Assembly: GCA_003506795.1 (NCBI GenBank)
Contig: DNYO01000209.1
Location: 1 to 14,813, forward strand
Source: Deltaproteobacteria bacterium
Lineage (GTDB): Bacteria > Desulfobacterota > Syntrophorhabdia > Syntrophorhabdales > Syntrophorhabdaceae
Direction of reading: 5' to 3'
Length of the DNA stretch: 14,813 nucleotides
Shown: positions 14,161 through 14,813 of the stretch, in pieces
Layout: each line of letters begins with the position of its first letter
Position numbering within the stretch: position 1 is the stretch's first letter
Program-made: the position numbers and the translations under genes
The notes under the pieces: generated by a model
What the model was told of the DNA's origin: nothing
The model's input: only the letters and a program-made list of their open reading frames with translations
Databases searched by the model: none

Positions 14161-14813
14161 ATGACCGATCGACACGGCGCACCTGCGGTGACAGGATTTG
14201 TTCGTGAAAAGAAGGGCGACTGGGAGTATTACCATCTCCCCGAATTGACTGCCGGGGGCATCATCCATGGGTTTTTCACCCGGAAATCTCCCTCATCAAC
14301 CCTTATCGGCAGGGAAGGCGAGGCCTTTCTGGACGCTTTTTCCCTCAATGAAGTGGTCGTAATGCACCAGGAACACGGGCATGAGGTACAGGTTATCGGC
14401 AACGGTGACAGGCCCGCGTGCGGCGACGGGATCCTTCTCTATAAACGCGGCATCGCCGGGGTGATCAAAACGGCCGACTGTCTCTGTGTGATCCTTGTCG
14501 ACCCCGGCTTTCCCATGGCCGCGATCGTCCATGCCGGGTGGCGGGGTACGCTTCAACGAATAACGTCCAGGGCGGTTGACATGATGACGGAGCGCGGCGC
14601 GGCGAAACAGCGCATGGTCGCCCTGATGGGGCCTTCGATTCGCAACTGCTGTTACGTGGTGGGCGGGGAGGTTAGAGAGGCTTATCTCAGCGAGGGTTTT
14701 CCTGAATCCATCTTTAGCGAAAGAAATGGTTCGCTGTACCTCGATCTCAACAAGGCGAATGCCTTGCTTCTTACCGATGCAGGCATCGAAACAATCCACG
14801 ATACCGGGCTGTG
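14161..14813 (+). CDS. pgeF: PgeF/YfiH-type purine nucleoside phosphorylase-fold protein (partial)
   Basis: The open frame runs off the window end with 217 codons visible of about 240, so it is 3'-truncated by the window. The family (YfiH, YlmD, LACC1; DUF152, once called polyphenol oxidase) includes E. coli PgeF, which keeps L-Ser out of the second position of the peptidoglycan stem peptide, and purine nucleoside phosphorylase/deaminase enzymes. Zinc-site motifs are complete: MHQEHGHEV with His72, KTADC with Cys107, and AIVHAGWRGT with His124, then GPSIRNCCYVVG. As I recall, E. coli YfiH uses His71, Cys107 and His124. ATG 14161 has no ribosome binding site; GTG 14125 is in frame and overlaps rluD by 17 nt. 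An rluD-yfiH pair also occurs in E. coli, which supports the assignment. Confidence 0.9.
   Translation, partial: MTDRHGAPAVTGFVREKKGDWEYYHLPELTAGGIIHGFFTRKSPSSTLIGREGEAFLDAFSLNEVVVMHQEHGHEVQVIGNGDRPACGDGILLYKRGIAGVIKTADCLCVILVDPGFPMAAIVHAGWRGTLQRITSRAVDMMTERGAAKQRMVALMGPSIRNCCYVVGGEVREAYLSEGFPESIFSERNGSLYLDLNKANALLLTDAGIETIHDTGL

Noticed and set aside
14296..14799. Antisense open frame at the window end (167 codons)
   Set aside because: The + strand frame here carries all three PgeF zinc-site motifs and is merely unfinished at the window edge, so the - strand reading is not the gene.

Overview
This window looks like ordinary chromosome from an anaerobic, mid-to-high-GC Gram-negative bacterium, most likely a deltaproteobacterial (Desulfobacterota or syntroph-like) lineage. 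That is an inference from gene content: a 14-subunit-type complex I, an ADP-forming acyl-CoA synthetase, the selenocysteine enzyme SelA, and Sec-type exported proteins. No rRNA, tRNA or taxon-specific marker fixes the identity. All genes but one are on the + strand.

Region 1 (1-7547) is the 3' part of a complex I (NADH:quinone oxidoreductase) operon in the canonical order: the end of a nuoG-like gene, then nuoH, I, J, K, L, M and N. Gaps are 0-14 nt, and H/I and I/J overlap at their stop/start codons, so the block is surely co-transcribed and partly translationally coupled. It encodes the whole membrane arm except NuoA, plus the ferredoxin-like NuoI. The conserved proton-channel Glu and Lys residues that I checked in K, L, M and N are present, so the complex should be functional.

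Region 2 (7548-9571) is the least conventional part. A 299-nt gap with a perfect TATAAT precedes a secreted or periplasmic protein of eight tandem TPR units. It converges, with 17 nt between stops, on a small unrecognised exported protein rich in Tyr, Gly and Pro on the - strand. A divergent promoter region follows.

Region 3 (9572-11653) is a single-chain ADP-forming acyl-CoA synthetase with both signature histidines. It probably makes ATP from an acyl-CoA thioester by substrate-level phosphorylation.

Region 4 (11789-14813) is a tight cluster: selA (Ser-tRNA(Sec) to Sec-tRNA(Sec) conversion), an RluD-type rRNA pseudouridine synthase overlapping selA by 11 nt, and a PgeF/YfiH-type gene cut off by the window end. 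selA implies that the organism makes selenoproteins.

I found no mobile element, CRISPR array, RNA gene or clearly novel system. The best candidates for new biology are the small - strand exported protein, the leader upstream of the TPR gene, and the start region of the acyl-CoA synthetase gene.
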